Shown here: positions 7,221 through 14,962 of the stretch, piece by piece
Position numbering within the stretch: the first letter of the stretch is position 1
How the letters are laid out: the number at the start of each line of letters is the position of its first letter
Assembly (NCBI GenBank): GCA_947489925.1
Contig: CANLFK010000029.1
Location: 1 to 15,529, forward strand
DNA length: 15,529 nt
Direction of reading: 5' to 3'
Source: Candidatus Caenarcanales bacterium
GTDB lineage: Bacteria > Cyanobacteriota > Vampirovibrionia > Caenarcaniphilales > Caenarcanaceae
The notes under the pieces: model-generated
Told to the model about the DNA's origin: nothing
The model's input: only the letters and a program-made list of their open reading frames with translations
Database searches by the model: none
Program-made: the position numbers and the translations under genes

Positions 7221-7823
7221 TTATGATATGGCAGTTATAATCAAACCGACAATAAACAATAAAATTGATTTGGAAAAATTATTGAGCATTAAATGGCCAC
7301 CTATAAAAATAAAAATAAATATAAAAAAGCAATGCGGCAAAAATGCACAACGAATCAAAAAATAAGGCACATCAAAAGTGTTTACGCTATAAATTAATAA
7401 AGTAAGTAATAAAAATGGCAAGCTCAAGATTAATAATATAGTTGCCCCCGCTGTAAAAGGATGATTTAATTCGCCACTATGAACTCGCTTAAAATTATTT
7501 TTGTCATATATTATATTTATTTGGTCACCAATTTTTAATTTACCAGTAGAAGACGAAGGAGTAAAATAATGAATATCTCCATTGTTTACACTAAATTTAA
7601 GCTTAGGCATAGATTTGCAGTAACCATTTTTACCCGTGCCCGAGTCTCCGTTTGATAAATTGTTGCAACTGATAATTTCCGCTTTGGTTTTTACTCCATT
7701 AATAAGTAATAAAGTATTATTAAAAACAATACCAATAGCTGGGCATAAAAATGTACTTGTTAAATTTAAAAAAACTACTAGTGCAATCCAAGAGCCAACA
7801 GTTCTGTTTTTACTAATACTCAT
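7221..7823 (-). CDS. DUF3592-like small membrane protein
   Basis: The 200-residue protein has one hydrophobic helix at about 11-35, a soluble segment (45-120), and three further helices at about 125-146, 155-176 and 183-199. The soluble part has the DUF3592 pattern: a PKLKFSVNNGDIHYF strand pair followed by GKLKIGDQINIIYDKNN (94-110), which corresponds to the 'G..v.v.YdP.nP' ending of that family. An asparagine-rich, cysteine-containing insertion (53, 69) precedes it. ATG 7823 is 3 nt after the stop of the lipoprotein gene, with no Shine-Dalgarno, so the two are surely co-transcribed. Its stop is in frame with the following DUF3137 gene. DUF3592 proteins are uncharacterised, and a role in the envelope is inferred from topology. 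Confidence 0.65.
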   Translation of the reverse strand: MSISKNRTVGSWIALVVFLNLTSTFLCPAIGIVFNNTLLLINGVKTKAEIISCNNLSNGDSGTGKNGYCKSMPKLKFSVNNGDIHYFTPSSSTGKLKIGDQINIIYDKNNFKRVHSGELNHPFTAGATILLILSLPFLLLTLLIYSVNTFDVPYFLIRCAFLPHCFFIFIFIFIGGHLMLNNFSKSILLFIVGLIITAIS

Positions 7824-7826
7824 AAT

Positions 7827-8885
7827 TTAAATACTTGCAATAGATGGATCATTTGGGTCGTAAGAGACAATTAGATTATTTTGAGGATACATTTGTTTGA
7901 ATTTTTCAAAGTTCTCTGGTGAAGAATAATTACCTACTCCAATAAGTTGATTAGTGTATTTAATACCATTAATTTTATATTCATATTCTACACGTGCTCC
8001 GCAACAGTCAGGGAATTCTTGACGATTACTTAGATCGCATGGATGATATTTAGTTACATTCCCCTTAGTTGTTAAATAATGTTTAGGTACTGAGTAATAA
8101 TCTGGTTTTTGAATTTGATTTTGAAGAATATGATCTTTAGCAATATAAGGCACTTTTTTAAAGCTAGGCCAAGGACAAGGATTTGAGTTTGCTTCTTCTT
8201 TAGTCATTTTTTTTGTAATTGCTCCATATGGCTTTATTAAAACAGATATACTTGGATTAATAGCATTGGCATATACTATTACCTTTTTATTCTCTTGAAC
8301 TTCACTTTTAAATTTTTGGCGGAATTGCTCAATTTGTTCTTCTGAAGGATTATTAAAAGGTATTTGGAATTGGTGATTTTCGGTTTGTTCTAAAAATGTT
8401 TGTTTGTCAATATTATATTCATAACCAATTTTGCCAAGTTTAATCACTTTATTATAAGCATCATAGCGAGTTCCAGCCATTGAAGCCATACTAGTATAAA
8501 CGCCTTCTAATTCTATCCATTCATTCCGAAAATTAGAAAATATTGGCATGGACTTAGAGTAAGAAATACCCACTTCAGAGCCATTTGGGAAAGAAGCCTC
8601 TAAAGCTTTTTCTATTTTCTCGGCTTCATTTTCTCTTAAACAGCCCGTAAATATTTTTGAGCCAGTATATTCTTTTTCCTCAACTGTATATTTGTATCTT
8701 AATTCTACTTTATAGAGGTGAGGTGCAAAAGATATAGTTATTCCCTTTCTATTACTCGAACTATCTTCGCACCTTTCTTTATGAGCAAAAACAATTTTAG
8801 CCCGAGTATAACCTTTGTCAGCACGAGTACAGCTAGCAAGTAATACAATGCTCAAAAACAGAAAAGCCACTTGTAATAGTTTCAT
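7827..8885 (-). CDS. Lipoprotein with three DUF3592-like modules
   Basis: The 352-residue protein starts with a hydrophobic signal peptide and a clear lipobox LASC (16-19), so it should be lipid-anchored at C19 and exposed in the periplasm or on the surface. The mature part appears to contain three related modules of about 90 residues (roughly 26-114, 125-215, 263-352). Each has an aromatic strand such as ELRYKY, IGYEYN or VEYEYKI, then a helix, then a strand ending like VGISYSKSMP, VIVYANAINP or IVSYDPNDP, as in DUF3592. A cysteine-containing link (237, 283, 294, 295) may form disulfides. The motif pair 'FSNFRNEWI' also recurs in the fused protein at 12875-14932. ATG 8885 lacks a Shine-Dalgarno and lies 3 nt after an inverted-repeat arm. 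The binding partner is unknown. Confidence 0.7.
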   Translation of the reverse strand: MKLLQVAFLFLSIVLLASCTRADKGYTRAKIVFAHKERCEDSSSNRKGITISFAPHLYKVELRYKYTVEEKEYTGSKIFTGCLRENEAEKIEKALEASFPNGSEVGISYSKSMPIFSNFRNEWIELEGVYTSMASMAGTRYDAYNKVIKLGKIGYEYNIDKQTFLEQTENHQFQIPFNNPSEEQIEQFRQKFKSEVQENKKVIVYANAINPSISVLIKPYGAITKKMTKEEANSNPCPWPSFKKVPYIAKDHILQNQIQKPDYYSVPKHYLTTKGNVTKYHPCDLSNRQEFPDCCGARVEYEYKINGIKYTNQLIGVGNYSSPENFEKFKQMYPQNNLIVSYDPNDPSIASI

Positions 8886-8888
8886 ACA

Positions 8889-8936
8889 TACACAAACTAG
8901 TTAGTTTATAATATTATTCACAGCTTAGTTTGTGTA
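8889..8936 (-). promoter_or_regulatory. Inverted repeat in the leader of the lipoprotein gene
   Basis: TACACAAACTA at 8889-8899 is perfectly mirrored by TAGTTTGTGTA at 8926-8936, giving an 11-bp stem with a 26-nt loop. The inner part of the first arm (8894-8899) can instead pair with TAGTTT at 8902-8907 across a 2-nt loop, so two mutually exclusive hairpins are possible. No T-run follows in the direction of transcription, so this is not a standard terminator. It ends 3 nt before the lipoprotein start codon. It could be an operator or an RNA switch over the start; which one is not decidable here. Confidence 0.45.
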
Positions 8937-8938
8937 AA
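8911..8938 (-). promoter_or_regulatory. Possible promoter for the lipoprotein sub-operon
   Basis: On the minus strand TTTACA (8938-8933) and TAATAT (8916-8911) are separated by 16 bp, and the lipoprotein start lies about 25 nt further on. The -35 box is close to the sigma-70 consensus and the -10 box is only moderate. The site sits in the only sizeable gap (79 bp) of the minus-strand series, where a second promoter would be expected. AT-rich DNA gives many such matches by chance. Confidence 0.3.
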
Positions 8939-8964
8939 ATCTAAAATACTTTAATTAATTGAGT

Positions 8965-9966
8965 TTAAGCCAGTTTCAAATCTTCCACAATACCGAGTAT
9001 TAAATCTAAATCGGCTAAGTATTCTTCATAAATTGAATAATCAAATAGGCTCTTAAATAAAGGTGGTTCAAGTAATTGACGCTCACCATCACCCCACGGT
9101 ATCGGAATAGCAATATAAAACTTATCATCTACTACCGAAAAATCGAATTTGCGCCCAGTTTTATGTACAAAATTAACCATTCTCTCTAATAAATTACTTG
9201 GCAAAATATAAAAAGCTTCAGTTATATCTTCTGCATAAACTGGGAAAAGTTCATTAAATTCTGGGTTGTCTAAAAGTATTTTATTATCACTAATATTATT
9301 TGAAGTACCAAAAGCAGTATTAGTGTTTTTAGGTAAATCTATTATTATGAATAAACTCTTAAAAGTATAATTTGATAATCCTGAGCCAGGAGAAATGTGT
9401 AATTGAGAACATTTAAAATTTTTTCCTGAGATAAGATCAGATCCATCATAATATATATGAGGTGTCAATCCACTCCTTACACCATTATGATCTTTTAGCC
9501 AGTATATTCCTCGATCAAATCTATAATTGCTTTTTGAGCGAGAGTAATTATTAAATTCTTTCCAGATACAACTATTTTTAATGGTAAAGAAATCAAGAAA
9601 TTCCTCTGGAAAATATTGTGGAGAATCTATTAGAAGATTTTCAATCAGAGAAGAAATTATAGTTTCTTTAAAAGCTTTTTCGTATTTTTCCTTTGGGCTA
9701 GAGAAATAATAACAAATAGTAAAAACTAGTTGAAAAATAACAAAAGCAAGTAAAGAAAAGAGGGGAAGCCAGAAGATAAGTGTAAAAATACTAAAATGTG
9801 ATGTTCCCTTGAGAATCCAAGAAAGAAGATTATAGGTAAAAAGGAGACAGACAACAGCACCTAACAATACGGGTACTATCAAAGCCGACTTTCTTGCCTC
9901 TTCAAGCTCTGCAATAGTTGGTTCAAGCTGAAGATATAAATTGTAAAGTTTGTCGTTATTATTCAT
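8965..9966 (-). CDS. DUF3137 membrane protein (paralogue D)
   Basis: The 333-residue protein begins with MNNNDKLYNLYLQLEPTI, the same 18 residues as paralogue C. Two membrane helices follow at about 28-52 and 58-88, and then a DUF3137 domain: YDGSDLISG (173-181), SLFIIIDLPK (204-213), LDNPEFNELF, EAFYILP and LLEPPLF. The usual SEIH motif reads SQLH, and the region before it (131-172) is longer than in C. The C-terminal domain carries a short insertion, PWGDGERQ, just before LLEPP. ATG 9966 is 3 nt after the stop of paralogue C, with no Shine-Dalgarno, so translation probably depends on coupling. The conserved ends and divergent centre suggest recombination with C. Cytoplasmic location of the C-domain is an inference from the helix count. 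Confidence 0.8.
   Translation of the reverse strand: MNNNDKLYNLYLQLEPTIAELEEARKSALIVPVLLGAVVCLLFTYNLLSWILKGTSHFSIFTLIFWLPLFSLLAFVIFQLVFTICYYFSSPKEKYEKAFKETIISSLIENLLIDSPQYFPEEFLDFFTIKNSCIWKEFNNYSRSKSNYRFDRGIYWLKDHNGVRSGLTPHIYYDGSDLISGKNFKCSQLHISPGSGLSNYTFKSLFIIIDLPKNTNTAFGTSNNISDNKILLDNPEFNELFPVYAEDITEAFYILPSNLLERMVNFVHKTGRKFDFSVVDDKFYIAIPIPWGDGERQLLEPPLFKSLFDYSIYEEYLADLDLILGIVEDLKLA
8968..9355 (-). repeat. DUF3137 3'-end repeat, diverged copy in D
   Basis: This matches 9973-10343 in paralogue C with scattered differences and one in-frame insertion near 9080-9110, which encodes the extra PWGDGERQ residues. It is more diverged over the last 100 bp than the C/E pair, but it shares the block just upstream of LDNPEF that E lacks. 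Confidence 0.75.
9913..9966 (-). repeat. 54-bp 5'-end repeat, copy in D
   Basis: This sequence is identical by eye to 10816-10869 and encodes the first 18 residues of paralogue D. Similarity stops soon after, where the membrane helices begin. Confidence 0.85.
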
Positions 9967-10263
9967 AAATCAAGCCAGTTTCAAATCTTCGACAATACCG
10001 ATCGCTAATTCTAAGTCAGTTAAGTATTCTTCATAAATTGAGTAATCAAATAAGCTTTTAAATATCGGTGGTTCGAGCAATGGACGGTTATAAGGAATAG
10101 CAATATAAAACTTATCATCTACTACCGAAAAATCAAATTTGCGTCCTGTTTTATGTACAAAATTAACCATTCTCTCTAATAAATTACTTGGTAAAACATA
10201 AAAAGCTTCGGTTGTGTTTTCAGCATAAACATTAAATACTTCATTAAATTCTGGGTTGTCTAG
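9964..10263 (-). repeat. DUF3137 3'-end repeat, copy in C
   Basis: This copy aligns without gaps to 5961-6260 in paralogue E. It also matches paralogue D (about 8968-9355), where similarity continues further upstream, to about 10343 in C, despite a short insertion in D. It encodes the conserved DUF3137 core from LDNPEF to the C-terminus. Confidence 0.85.
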
Positions 10264-10869
10264 AAGTATTTTATTATTACTAATATTAGTTGAAGTACCG
10301 AAGGCAGTATTAGTATTTCTAGGTAAATTTATTATTATGAAGAGACCTTGGAATATACTTTCAGCTCCAAATTGTAATTGAGAGCATTGCATTTTTGAAC
10401 TATTAATTAAATCATTTCCTTTATATAGAACGTGATCAAATCCCTGATAATTCAAGCTCGCTTTTTTATATTTATTGAGGTCTTTAAAAAGCAAACTGTC
10501 TTTGATCAAGGCAAAACTAATAAACTCTTTTGGATAATACTTTAAAGTATTTTGGTCAAAAAGAGAAATTAGTGAATCTATGATATTGTGCTTAAAAGTT
10601 TGCCTATATTTTTCGCCCAGAAATATAAAATACAAGAGTTGAAAAGTAAAAACTATCCAAAATAAAAGTGCCAAGGAGGGATATATAGCAAACGCCATAA
10701 GAAAATTGGTTAATATCAGGAACTTAACAAATAATATTATTAATAATATACCTACAATACTTGTAATCAATAAAATTATATGCAATTTTGTTTTTCTTTC
10801 TTGCTCTAATTCAGTAATAGTTGGTTCAAGCTGAAGATATAAATTGTAAAGTTTGTCGTTATTATTCAT
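9970..10869 (-). CDS. DUF3137 membrane protein (paralogue C)
   Basis: At 299 residues this is the shortest DUF3137 copy here. The N-terminal amphipathic or coiled segment (1-27) is shared with D. Two helices lie at about 28-52 and 57-84, and the DUF3137 domain runs from about 90 to the end. The motif set is reduced: YKGNDLI (149-155), SQLQ (163-166) in place of SEIH, then GLFIIINLPR, LDNPEFNEVF, EAFYVLP and LLEPPIF. The last 95 residues are almost the same as in paralogue E, despite unrelated membrane parts. Its ATG overlaps the stop of paralogue B in a TAATG junction, and AAAGG lies 7 nt upstream, so this start is well supported. The tight spacing makes co-translation with B and D likely. 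No enzymatic motif is seen. Confidence 0.8.
   Translation of the reverse strand: MNNNDKLYNLYLQLEPTITELEQERKTKLHIILLITSIVGILLIILFVKFLILTNFLMAFAIYPSLALLFWIVFTFQLLYFIFLGEKYRQTFKHNIIDSLISLFDQNTLKYYPKEFISFALIKDSLLFKDLNKYKKASLNYQGFDHVLYKGNDLINSSKMQCSQLQFGAESIFQGLFIIINLPRNTNTAFGTSTNISNNKILLDNPEFNEVFNVYAENTTEAFYVLPSNLLERMVNFVHKTGRKFDFSVVDDKFYIAIPYNRPLLEPPIFKSLFDYSIYEEYLTDLELAIGIVEDLKLA
10816..10869 (-). repeat. 54-bp 5'-end repeat, copy in C
   Basis: This is identical by eye to 9913-9966 and encodes the first 18 residues of paralogue C, starting at the TAATG junction with paralogue B. Confidence 0.85.
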
Positions 10870-12173
10870 TAACCCGCCTTTCTAAACTCCAAAGTATTAA
10901 GTAATTCAAAAATAAATTTAAAATCAGTAATTATTTCGGCATAAACTTTATAATTCCACAAACTTCTAAATATTGGCGGCTCAAAAAACTGTTTTAGAGG
11001 GCTAGCTGGAATAGCAATATATAATTTATTTTGAATAAATGAAAACTGAAAACTTTGCCCCGTTTTATAAACATATTCCACCATTTTTTCTAAAACCTTA
11101 CTCGATAATATATAAAAAGCTTCAGTATCATCATTACCAAAAACCGAGAATAATTCATTAAATTCTGGATTGTCTAAAAGTATTTTTCTACCAAATTTAA
11201 AATTAGTACCCAATGGAGTTTGTACTCTTTGTGGTATGTCAATTACAAAAAATAAACCGTCAAATACACGGCTTTCATCATCGCTTGATTTGTTGCTAAC
11301 ATGAATTTCGGAACATTCAAAAATTAAATTATTTACTTGACCAATAATTAAATCGTCTCCAGTATATTTATTAAAATAACCAAATAAATTACTTCTATTT
11401 AAATAAGATTCTTCAATATAGTTATTTGGAATATATTTTAGAATACTATTTCCTAAACATTGTATAATACAAAAAACAAGTTTTCCTTTAAAGCTTTGCG
11501 TATAGTTTTTCATAGCATATTTTCTTGTGGCTTTCATAGCTCCAAGGGTAGCGAAGAAAACAAAGATAGATCCAATTATTACGAAAGATACTATTCCATT
11601 CTTTGCTTGAATAACGGAATAAGTCCAAAATATAAAAGGAGAATTGAATAATAAAATTGTAAAAATAATAATTGGTAAATTAAAAATTCTTTGGTTTTCA
11701 ATTGATTTAATTTGATCATGAAGCTTATAAATAATTTCATCTATAAATTCAAGGTCTTCATCATTGAGTTGAAGTTTACGTTTTTGTACTTGGCTTTGTA
11801 TTTTTTCTTGCTTGCTTTTGGTTAGTTTAAAGAAAATAATTGGCAAAATAATAAGCGAAAGCGGAATAATACTAAAACTTAAAATACTAATCCAAGAACC
11901 TTTTGCTCCATCTAGTAAAAGTAAGCCGATAAAGCCTAATCCTTGAATACTCCAGCCAAAGAATCTACTAATAGCCCATAAACCACCTTCTGGAGAATTA
12001 GAACCTGCAATAAAAATAATCCCGAAAAAAATAAAAGTAATCCCTAAAGCTACTGCTAGCATAGGATGTCCGAAAAACCCACCCGAGAATAAAATAGACA
12101 GACCTACTACAAAAACTATTAATATTTGTTTTCTTTTCTTGTCAATTTCATCTTCATCAAAAATATTACTCAT
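10869..12173 (-). CDS. DUF3137 membrane protein (paralogue B), directly after lemA
   Basis: The 434-residue protein has six likely membrane helices (about 16-34, 37-57, 73-89, 94-115, 165-187, 193-213). A charged coiled-coil-like stretch (118-162) separates the first four from the last two. The DUF3137 domain (about 225-430) is the most canonical of the minus-strand copies: YTGDDLIIG (270-278), SEIH (288-291), FDGLFFVIDIP, LDNPEFNELF, EAFYILS, FFEPPIF. I chose ATG 12173, 4 nt after the lemA stop; a TTG at 12191 would overlap lemA and adds only six residues. The lemA-DUF3137 order is widespread in bacteria, so B is probably the ancestral copy, and the others look like later expansions. Its C-terminus is not part of the near-identical repeat shared by C, D and E. 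Confidence 0.85.
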   Translation of the reverse strand: MSNIFDEDEIDKKRKQILIVFVVGLSILFSGGFFGHPMLAVALGITFIFFGIIFIAGSNSPEGGLWAISRFFGWSIQGLGFIGLLLLDGAKGSWISILSFSIIPLSLIILPIIFFKLTKSKQEKIQSQVQKRKLQLNDEDLEFIDEIIYKLHDQIKSIENQRIFNLPIIIFTILLFNSPFIFWTYSVIQAKNGIVSFVIIGSIFVFFATLGAMKATRKYAMKNYTQSFKGKLVFCIIQCLGNSILKYIPNNYIEESYLNRSNLFGYFNKYTGDDLIIGQVNNLIFECSEIHVSNKSSDDESRVFDGLFFVIDIPQRVQTPLGTNFKFGRKILLDNPEFNELFSVFGNDDTEAFYILSSKVLEKMVEYVYKTGQSFQFSFIQNKLYIAIPASPLKQFFEPPIFRSLWNYKVYAEIITDFKFIFELLNTLEFRKAG

Positions 12174-12177
12174 TACT

Positions 12178-12747
12178 TTATTCAGCTTCAAATAAATTAT
12201 CTACGTTTACATTTTGTCTTTCTCCTTCAGAAGCTTCAAACCACTCTTTAACTTTAAAGCCAATTAATAAAGCAATTATATTACTTGGAAACATTTCTAC
12301 GGCATTATTGTATTGAGTAATAGCACTATTGAAAGCTCTACGGGCGGCTGAAATACGATCTTCAATTTCGGCTAAATTACTTTGTATTTCTTTAAATAAA
12401 CTTATACTCTGCATTTGAGGATAACTTTCAGACAAAGCAAAAAAGCGCGTAAATAATTGCGAAGCCTGATTATCTAAATGTATTTTGTCGTCCATTGATA
12501 AATCTGGATTAGAAACTTGATTACGCAAACTAATAGCTTTTTCGATAAACTTCGTTTCGCTTTTTACGGCTTGTTTAGCGACGGCTACTAAATTGGGTAT
12601 TAAATCGAAGCGGTTTTTTAAATATACATCAATGCTCGAAAAAGTATTTTCAACTTGGTTTTTCTTTGCAATTAAATTATTATAAATTCCAATTATCCAG
12701 CTCAAAAAAATAATAGCAATAATACTCAAAATAATAATTGAAGCCAT
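12178..12747 (-). CDS. lemA: LemA family protein
   Basis: The 189-residue protein has one N-terminal membrane helix (2-20) followed by a long helical domain. The family hallmarks are present: the N-rich start of the helical domain, VYLKNRFDLIPNLV (41-54), the NQASQLFTRFFALSESYP region in the middle, an AARRAFNSAITQYNN helix, and FPSNIIALLIGF near the end. LemA proteins are membrane-anchored four-helix-bundle proteins of unsettled function, often encoded beside DUF3137 or TPM-domain proteins. The start ATG 12747 is preceded by GAGG at a good distance, one of the few clear ribosome-binding sites in the window. That fits its place as first gene of the series. It diverges from the fused lipoprotein/DUF3137 gene across 127 bp, in which I see no convincing promoter boxes. 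Confidence 0.92.
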   Translation of the reverse strand: MASIIILSIIAIIFLSWIIGIYNNLIAKKNQVENTFSSIDVYLKNRFDLIPNLVAVAKQAVKSETKFIEKAISLRNQVSNPDLSMDDKIHLDNQASQLFTRFFALSESYPQMQSISLFKEIQSNLAEIEDRISAARRAFNSAITQYNNAVEMFPSNIIALLIGFKVKEWFEASEGERQNVNVDNLFEAE

Positions 12748-12874
12748 GATTTATCCTCTTTTTATAAGCTATTCCTAAATATTCAAGTTAATACTCAAAA
12801 TATAAAGCATTTAAACTACAGCATTGTTAGGGTTAAGGGAATATATCTAAAAACCTTATGTAAAATTAAAGTTT

Positions 12875-14932
12875 GTGCCTAGGTTAATTAAAGTATATAT
12901 TTTTATAATAATTTCTTTGCTTTGCTGTAGTTGCGCTAGCGATGATTTATTGCAATGGAAAACCCTAAAAGCAAATCTTAAACAAGCCAAAGTTCAACAA
13001 ACTAAGTTGCAAGAAGGTAATAATTACACTTATAACTTAGAACTTGATTATGAATACTATCTAAATAGTAAAAAATATACTAGCAAAAAATTTATTTATT
13101 TAAGCACTGATTACTGGAAAGATTCGGCTTTTGACTATTCTTTGCAGGAAATAGAAAATAGTAATTCTTTATTTATTGAATATAGTCAATTATTTCCGCA
13201 TATTTCTCGCTTTGAGCCTAAATGGATAAAAACTAAAGCCAAATTTATATTATCTCCCGAACAACCAACAATTAATATTATTTCGGATAAGCAATTTAAA
13301 GTTATTAATTATCCGCAAGTATATTATGAGTATTTTATTAATAATCAAACTTTTCGTAAAGAATTAAAACTTGTACAAAATATATACAAAGAAGATAGGC
13401 TTAGACGTCTAAAAGACGAAGTCAAACCTTTTCGTTTTAGCTGGATTTATAATTTTGACGAAAAAATACAAAAAAAACTTTCAGCGGGTTTAACTTCAGA
13501 AATAGCGAAAGAACAAATTGCTCAAGAATATACCAATGAATTATTTATAAAAGAATTAAATGAACTTTTAGAAACAAATTTTAAAATAAAAGATTATAAA
13601 CAAAGTATAAATATTTATATTGATCAAAAGAATTTAAATTTATCTTTTTTTGACAAACCTAGCTTTGGTAAATTAGCGGACTTAGCAGAAATACAAAAAG
13701 AAAATCGCAGATTAACAAAAGGAATATTTAATCATTTAGGTCTTATGCTTATATTATGTTTGCCTACATTTCTATGTTGGGGTATTATTTTCGGAATACG
13801 ATATTTAATAAATCGTTTTAAAAATAAAAATTTGACCAAGTTGGCGAAAAGCCTTGAGAAGAAGCAAATTCTGAGTGATACCGAAACTTGGCGGCAAGAA
13901 ATTTTTGAAAATACTTTAAAACAAATTGATGAGTTTATCTTAAAAAATGAAGAAGTAATATATTCTCTTGAACAAAAAAGAAATATTTGGTTTTGGTATT
14001 TTATTATAATATTTTCTATTCTGAGTATTTTAATTTTGGGTTATTCAATTCATCTTTGCTGGCTTGATGCTTATAGCGGAATATCTCAATCAACTTTATT
14101 TGGGTGGAAAGTAATTTTACCGCTAATTTCTTTAGGATTTTTGGGTTCAATTTTACTATCTTTTTCAGTTTCTCATCTATTACGGACTTTGGCTCTTGTT
14201 TTTGTAGTAGCTTTATTAATATGGACAGCTATTTCTAATTATTTTTTCTTTGGCATGGCTTTAGTATTAATGATGGTTTTTGTAAAATTAAATTTAAAAA
14301 TTACTAAAGGTTTTATACAAAAATACTCTTTAGAATTTAAACAAACAATTATCAAAAGTCTATTAGCTTATAAATTTAAAGAATTTTATTATAAACCTTT
14401 TGAATATATAAGCAAATCAGCTATTGAACACTCGGGTTTATTTCATATTGATAATGGCTACTCTGGTGATGATTTAGTATTAGGCAAATGCAATAATATA
14501 AATTTTCGTTTTTCTGAAATTCATATATATCAAGAAGGAGGAAGCAAAGGCTATTTTGACGGTTTATTTATACAATTAGAATTACCTAAAGCAAATAATA
14601 GTATTTTTGGTACTAATCCAAATTTTGGCAATAAAATACTTTTAGATCATCCCGAATTTAATAGTTTTTTTAATATATACGGAGAAAATACAAGCGAAGT
14701 TTTTTATATACTTTCAAGTGAAGTTCTTGATAAATTGGTGGATTTGCAAATTAATTTAGGCAAACTTGATATTAGTTTTTCAATAGTATATAACCAAGTA
14801 TATTTTGCTATTCATACTAAACAAAATTTATTAGAGGCACCTTTATTTACAAGTTTATGGAATCGTGAAATTTATTTTGAATATTTTAAAGTTTTGAATT
14901 TTATAGATGATTTAACTTATAGTTTCAAATAA
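12875..14932 (+). CDS. Lipoprotein/DUF3592-like and DUF3137 fusion protein (paralogue A)
   Basis: The 685-residue protein is made of two parts. The front has a signal peptide ending in a cysteine-rich lipobox (CCSC, probably C20) and two DUF3592-like modules (about 50-110 and 140-258). These resemble the neighbouring lipoprotein, including 'FPHISRFEPKWI' against 'MPIFSNFRNEWI'. A helix at 285-308 crosses the membrane, a charged segment (312-369) follows, and further helices lie at about 371-392, 408-430 and 437-471. A DUF3137 domain ends the protein: YSGDDLVLG (529-537), SEIH (547-550), FDGLFIQ, LDHPEFNSFF, EVFYILS, LLEAPLF. So it joins in one chain what the minus-strand genes encode separately. 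The start is GTG 12875, because a stop lies nine codons upstream and no in-frame ATG precedes the signal peptide. The Shine-Dalgarno is weak at best. Confidence 0.8.
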   Translation: MPRLIKVYIFIIISLLCCSCASDDLLQWKTLKANLKQAKVQQTKLQEGNNYTYNLELDYEYYLNSKKYTSKKFIYLSTDYWKDSAFDYSLQEIENSNSLFIEYSQLFPHISRFEPKWIKTKAKFILSPEQPTINIISDKQFKVINYPQVYYEYFINNQTFRKELKLVQNIYKEDRLRRLKDEVKPFRFSWIYNFDEKIQKKLSAGLTSEIAKEQIAQEYTNELFIKELNELLETNFKIKDYKQSINIYIDQKNLNLSFFDKPSFGKLADLAEIQKENRRLTKGIFNHLGLMLILCLPTFLCWGIIFGIRYLINRFKNKNLTKLAKSLEKKQILSDTETWRQEIFENTLKQIDEFILKNEEVIYSLEQKRNIWFWYFIIIFSILSILILGYSIHLCWLDAYSGISQSTLFGWKVILPLISLGFLGSILLSFSVSHLLRTLALVFVVALLIWTAISNYFFFGMALVLMMVFVKLNLKITKGFIQKYSLEFKQTIIKSLLAYKFKEFYYKPFEYISKSAIEHSGLFHIDNGYSGDDLVLGKCNNINFRFSEIHIYQEGGSKGYFDGLFIQLELPKANNSIFGTNPNFGNKILLDHPEFNSFFNIYGENTSEVFYILSSEVLDKLVDLQINLGKLDISFSIVYNQVYFAIHTKQNLLEAPLFTSLWNREIYFEYFKVLNFIDDLTYSFK

Positions 14933-14962
14933 TCAAATTATTATAAATTGCAATTGTTCAGC

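Noticed and set aside
7177..7365. Plus-strand 62-codon frame, and 7636-7830 and 11460-11651 likewise
   Set aside because: They are antisense to membrane-protein genes; their lysine-rich or mixed composition follows from the other strand.
8965..10869. Variable cores of C and D as targets of a diversity-generating retroelement or an inversion switch
   Set aside because: There is no reverse transcriptase, template repeat, recombinase or inverted repeat pair around the cores; ordinary recombination between direct repeats is enough.
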